Source: Rhizophagus irregularis | Taxonomy: Eukaryota > Glomeromycota > Glomeromycetes > Glomerales > Glomeraceae | Length of the DNA: 64,000 bases | Direction of reading: 5' to 3' | Assembly: GCF_026210795.1 (NCBI RefSeq) | Contig: NC_089431.1 | Coordinates: 2,418,001-2,482,000 of the forward strand | In this document: positions 61,458 to 64,000 of the stretch, piece after piece | Layout of the letters: each line of letters starts with the position of its first letter | Numbering within the stretch: position 1 is the stretch's first letter | Notes under the pieces: model-generated | Database searches by the model: none | What the model was told of the DNA's origin: nothing | The model's input: only the letters and a program-made list of their open reading frames with translations | Translations under genes and position numbers: made by a program

Positions 61458-62379
61458 CACTACCTAGACAAAAGTAGCGGACCTTCCATTTTTGTCAATT
61501 ACTCAAAATTGTACATAATAACAATACTTGAAATTTTAATATGTGATAACGTAAATTCCAAAGAATGTATATATAAAATTTCACACTTCTAACTTTCACA
61601 CAGCTATATTAATTAAAAAAGAAGCTTGGTAATTGTTACATTACTTAGACAAAAATAGTGGACCCTCTATTTTTGTTAATTACTTAAAATTATATAAAAT
61701 AATAATGCTTGAAATTTCAATATGTAATAATATAGACTTTAAAGAACATAGAGTCAAATTTTCATGCTTTTAATTTTCATACAGCTGTATTTATTAAAAA
61801 ATTAAAAATTCTTGATGATCGTCAAATTAAAAAAAAGTGAATGATTTTTATTTTTTTAGATACTAATTGTTAATTTGAAAGATAAATTATAAAAATTTAT
61901 ATATAATATTTATTCTCCAGAGCTGCAACTTTCAAACAATATATAAATTAAAGTATTTTATTATGTAAAATTTTGAGAATGTGAAAATACAGTATTGTTG
62001 TTTTTAAAAATTAAATTTTCTCTCAATTTTTTATATAATTCATATAAAAACAAAAACTAGATAAAGAAATTTAACGTATAATACATTAATCAAAATTCTG
62101 TACTATTACATATTAAAACTTCTGTTATTATTATTATGCAAAATTCTAAATAAATAGGCAATAACAGACTATTTATTTAATTTTATAGATAATCGTCAAT
62201 ATTTCCCTTTATAAGTTTTTTTAATTAATATAGTTGCATGAAGATTAGAACTATGAAATTTTGAATATATGTTCCTTAGAGTCTATGTTATCACATATTA
62301 AAATTTCAAGTATTATTATTATGTATAATTTCGAGTAATTAACAAAAATAAAAGGTCCGCTACTTTTGTCTAGGTAGTG
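61458..62379. mobile_element. Non-autonomous Tc1/mariner-like element (MITE), 922 bp
   Basis: The left end CACTACCTAGACAAAAGTAG (61458) with CGGACC following is matched by its reverse complement ending at 62379. TA dinucleotides flank both sides (61456-61457 and 62380-62381). A diverged second copy of the left terminus lies just inside it (about 61640-61810, CTTAGACAAAAATAGTGGAC), and the right arm also has a partial internal copy (62090-62230). So the termini are tandemly duplicated. There is no transposase ORF. CACTxxxTAGACAAAA-type ends with TA duplication fit the Tc1/mariner superfamily. Confidence 0.85.
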
Positions 62380-62381
62380 TA

Positions 62382-62511
62382 GATAATGAGTATGATATGA
62401 CCTCCATTGTATATAAGGTATGGTGCTAAAAATTGGGTATGTATGGTTAGTATGGTACCTACTTTCATATTAAAATCATACATACAACGAGGATCATATC
62501 ATACTCATTAT
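62382..62511. repeat. Short foldback repeat next to the MITE
   Basis: GATAATGAGTATGATATGAC (62382-62401) followed by CTCCATTGTAT is mirrored by ATACAACGAGGATCATATCA and TACTCATTATCG (62482-62511). The two arms of ~30 bp are separated by ~70 bp. Confidence 0.75.
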
Positions 62512-62519
62512 CGTTGTAC

Positions 62520-63180
62520 CGACGTTTCACCGAAGGGATATTTCGTCCGAATCCATTTCACTGAATCGTCCATTTCTCTGAATTCTATTTCACCGAAAAT
62601 GATATCAATGAAAATTATTTCCAGAGATCTTTTTTCCAGGATATTATCACTTCAACATTTCAAGTAACTGATATTAATTGCTAAGCAATAAATAAATACC
62701 TTTATAATCCATAAACAACAAGATAAATTTAATAAAAATCATCAAATAAAGAATAAATAATTTTTCGGCGAAATGTCCATTCGGTGAAATGTCCCTTCGG
62801 CGAAACGTACTTTCGGCGAAATGGCTTTCAGTGTAACAAATATAGAAATGGTGAGCTGATTTCAAAGATATAAAATGCTTAGTTTATAGAAAATCTAGAA
62901 AATCTTTAGAAAAAAATTCATTATTTGTAAAAGCTGACTGTTAACATTTTAGTAACTGGTTAAGAAATTTGTCAAAAAAAAAAATGTTCCGTACGGATCA
63001 ACGGCAAGAATAAGCCATTCTAATTGTAGAAACTGAATAGTTAATTATTTAATACTATTTATTGTGAAAATAGGTTATGGTCCATTTCTCCATTTCACCG
63101 AAGCCATTTCGCCGAAAGAATGTTTCGTCGAAAGGACGTTTCATTTTATCGAATCCATCGCCCATTTCGCCGAATGAATA
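62520..63180. repeat. CATTTCGCCGAA minisatellite, clusters 2-4
   Basis: Three clusters of degenerate 13-16-bp units: 62520-62620 forward (GTTTCACCGAAGGGATATTT), 62760-62836 in inverted orientation (CTTCGGCGAAACGTACTTTC) and 63079-63180 forward (CCATTTCACCGAAGCCATTT). Frames through them give FAE/FRR peptide repeats that I do not take as genes. Confidence 0.8.
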
Positions 63181-63778
63181 TTATATAAACAAATGAATTT
63201 TATAAAATAAAGTTAACCTGTACTAAGGAAATAAATGGAATTTTTATTTAATTTTATATTTTATAAACGAATAAACTTTGCTAAAAATGAAAAAATAAAT
63301 TTAATAAAAATAAAATTAGTGTTTATAATTTAAAAAGTTATTATGTAGTGAAAGGTTTATTGAAAAAAAATTAGACAAATAGATAAGCTAACAAAATGTT
63401 AAATATACATTTTAATACTAATACTTATTATTAAATAAGTATATTTTTTAAGAATTGGCAATACTAAATGGTGATATATAGGATTATACTAATATATAAC
63501 AAAAATAAGTATGTGCCTCTCTTTTGACTGGCTTGTAAAAATAGTAGTTTAACGCCACTTATTCTGCGCATCAAACGCAATTTATTAATTTGACTTTGTT
63601 CGTAAAGGAGCATTGTCATAATACTCTCACATTGTCGATAAATAATTATGTAGTGTAACTCTAGGCAATTCCTTGATCCTTGGTTTTTTTGACTGAATGA
63701 ATGACTGAATGAGCTATGTAATACATGATTCAGTAATTATATACACAGTCGAACACATGCCTTTGTGACATGTATGAG
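63181..63778. other. Intergenic upstream of the terminal gene
   Basis: AT-rich; the last 150 bases are GC-richer, consistent with a promoter. No gene. Confidence 0.4.
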
Positions 63779-63786
63779 TATAAATA
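63779..63786 (+). promoter_or_regulatory. TATA box candidate
   Basis: TATAAATA lies 91 bp upstream of the ATG at 63877, a plausible distance for a fungal core promoter followed by a pyrimidine-rich leader (TTTCTTTTCAAGTTCTCAG). Confidence 0.5.
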
Positions 63787-63876
63787 TGGCACTAAAATAC
63801 CTCAATTTCTTTTCAAGTTCTCAGTTTTTTTTCAATATTTCTTGTATTCCTTATCTTATTAAAATAATAGAAGAAA

Positions 63877-64000
63877 ATGAGTAATACAAGTATTCCAAGT
63901 TTTTCAAATATGCCAAGTATGCCAGCAAGTTTTTCTGAATCTTTACCTATTTCCCCTGAAAGAATTAACCGGTTTAGATCTGAAAGGCTAGGAAATATAC
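63877..64000 (+). CDS. Start of an unidentified gene, truncated by the window
   Basis: An open frame begins at ATG 63877 and runs off the end (41 codons seen). The N-terminus is Ser/Pro/Met-rich (MSNTSIPSFSNMPSMPASFS) followed by LPISPERINRFRSERLG. A TATA box and pyrimidine-rich leader precede it. Too little is present to name a family. A disordered N-terminus is all that can be inferred. Confidence 0.55.
   Translation, partial: MSNTSIPSFSNMPSMPASFSESLPISPERINRFRSERLGNI

Noticed and set aside
62674-62865. ORF with FAE/FRR peptide repeats
   Set aside because: It is a translation of the CATTTCGCCGAA minisatellite and has no independent support.

Overview
The window is AT-rich, intron-rich nuclear DNA of a fungus, most likely an arbuscular mycorrhizal fungus of the Glomeromycotina (Rhizophagus-like). 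The fungal call rests on an alpha-aminoadipate-pathway LYS9 gene and a fungal-type G-gamma subunit. The narrower placement is an inference from base composition, the AIG1-GTPase/leucine-rich-repeat protein, the degenerate transposases and the many foldback elements. No organelle, bacterial or viral segment was recognised, and no tRNA, rRNA or CRISPR.

Layout. 1-10.5 kb is sparse: one intronless AIG1-type GTPase with C-terminal LRRs (2989-5199, minus), several MITE-like foldback elements (2.3, 5.8, 6.0-6.7, 8.8-9.3 kb) and a decayed coding remnant near 8 kb. 10.5-36.7 kb is the gene-rich core, and I rebuilt its genes exon by exon: CEP104 (16 exons, minus), LYS9 (12 exons, plus), AP-3 delta/APL5 (16 exons, minus), EMC5 (4 exons, plus), a basic His/Lys/Ser-rich nuclear-type protein (4 exons, minus), a G-protein gamma subunit (2 coding exons, minus, too short for routine ORF calling), an MCP1-like mitochondrial membrane protein (single exon, plus) and SAR1 (7 exons, minus). 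In every multi-exon gene of this core the exon lengths sum to a whole number of codons, which strongly supports the models.

36.7-64 kb is repeat and accessory DNA. It holds two arrays of the same ~185-bp satellite in opposite orientation (37.7-38.6 and 45.0-45.7 kb), two MULE-type transposase wrecks (40.9-43.7 kb), GATATC-rich arrays (45.7-46.4 and 57.3-58.2 kb), a broken transposon-derived gene with a BAH-like segment (47.8-51.4 kb), a Myb/SANT-like gene (51.8-52.3 kb), a 105-bp repeat array, a minisatellite, an Asp-tract gene with a frame break (54.1-55.3 kb), a von Willebrand A-domain pseudogene split by an insertion (58.6-60.5 kb) and a Tc1/mariner-like MITE (61.5-62.4 kb). The window ends in the first exon of another gene.

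The core genes are not one pathway, but several serve the endomembrane system: SAR1 (COPII budding), AP-3 delta (Golgi/endosome to vacuole sorting) and EMC5 (ER membrane insertion). CEP104, a microtubule-tip protein normally linked to cilia and centrioles, is the most surprising gene if this fungus lacks flagella.
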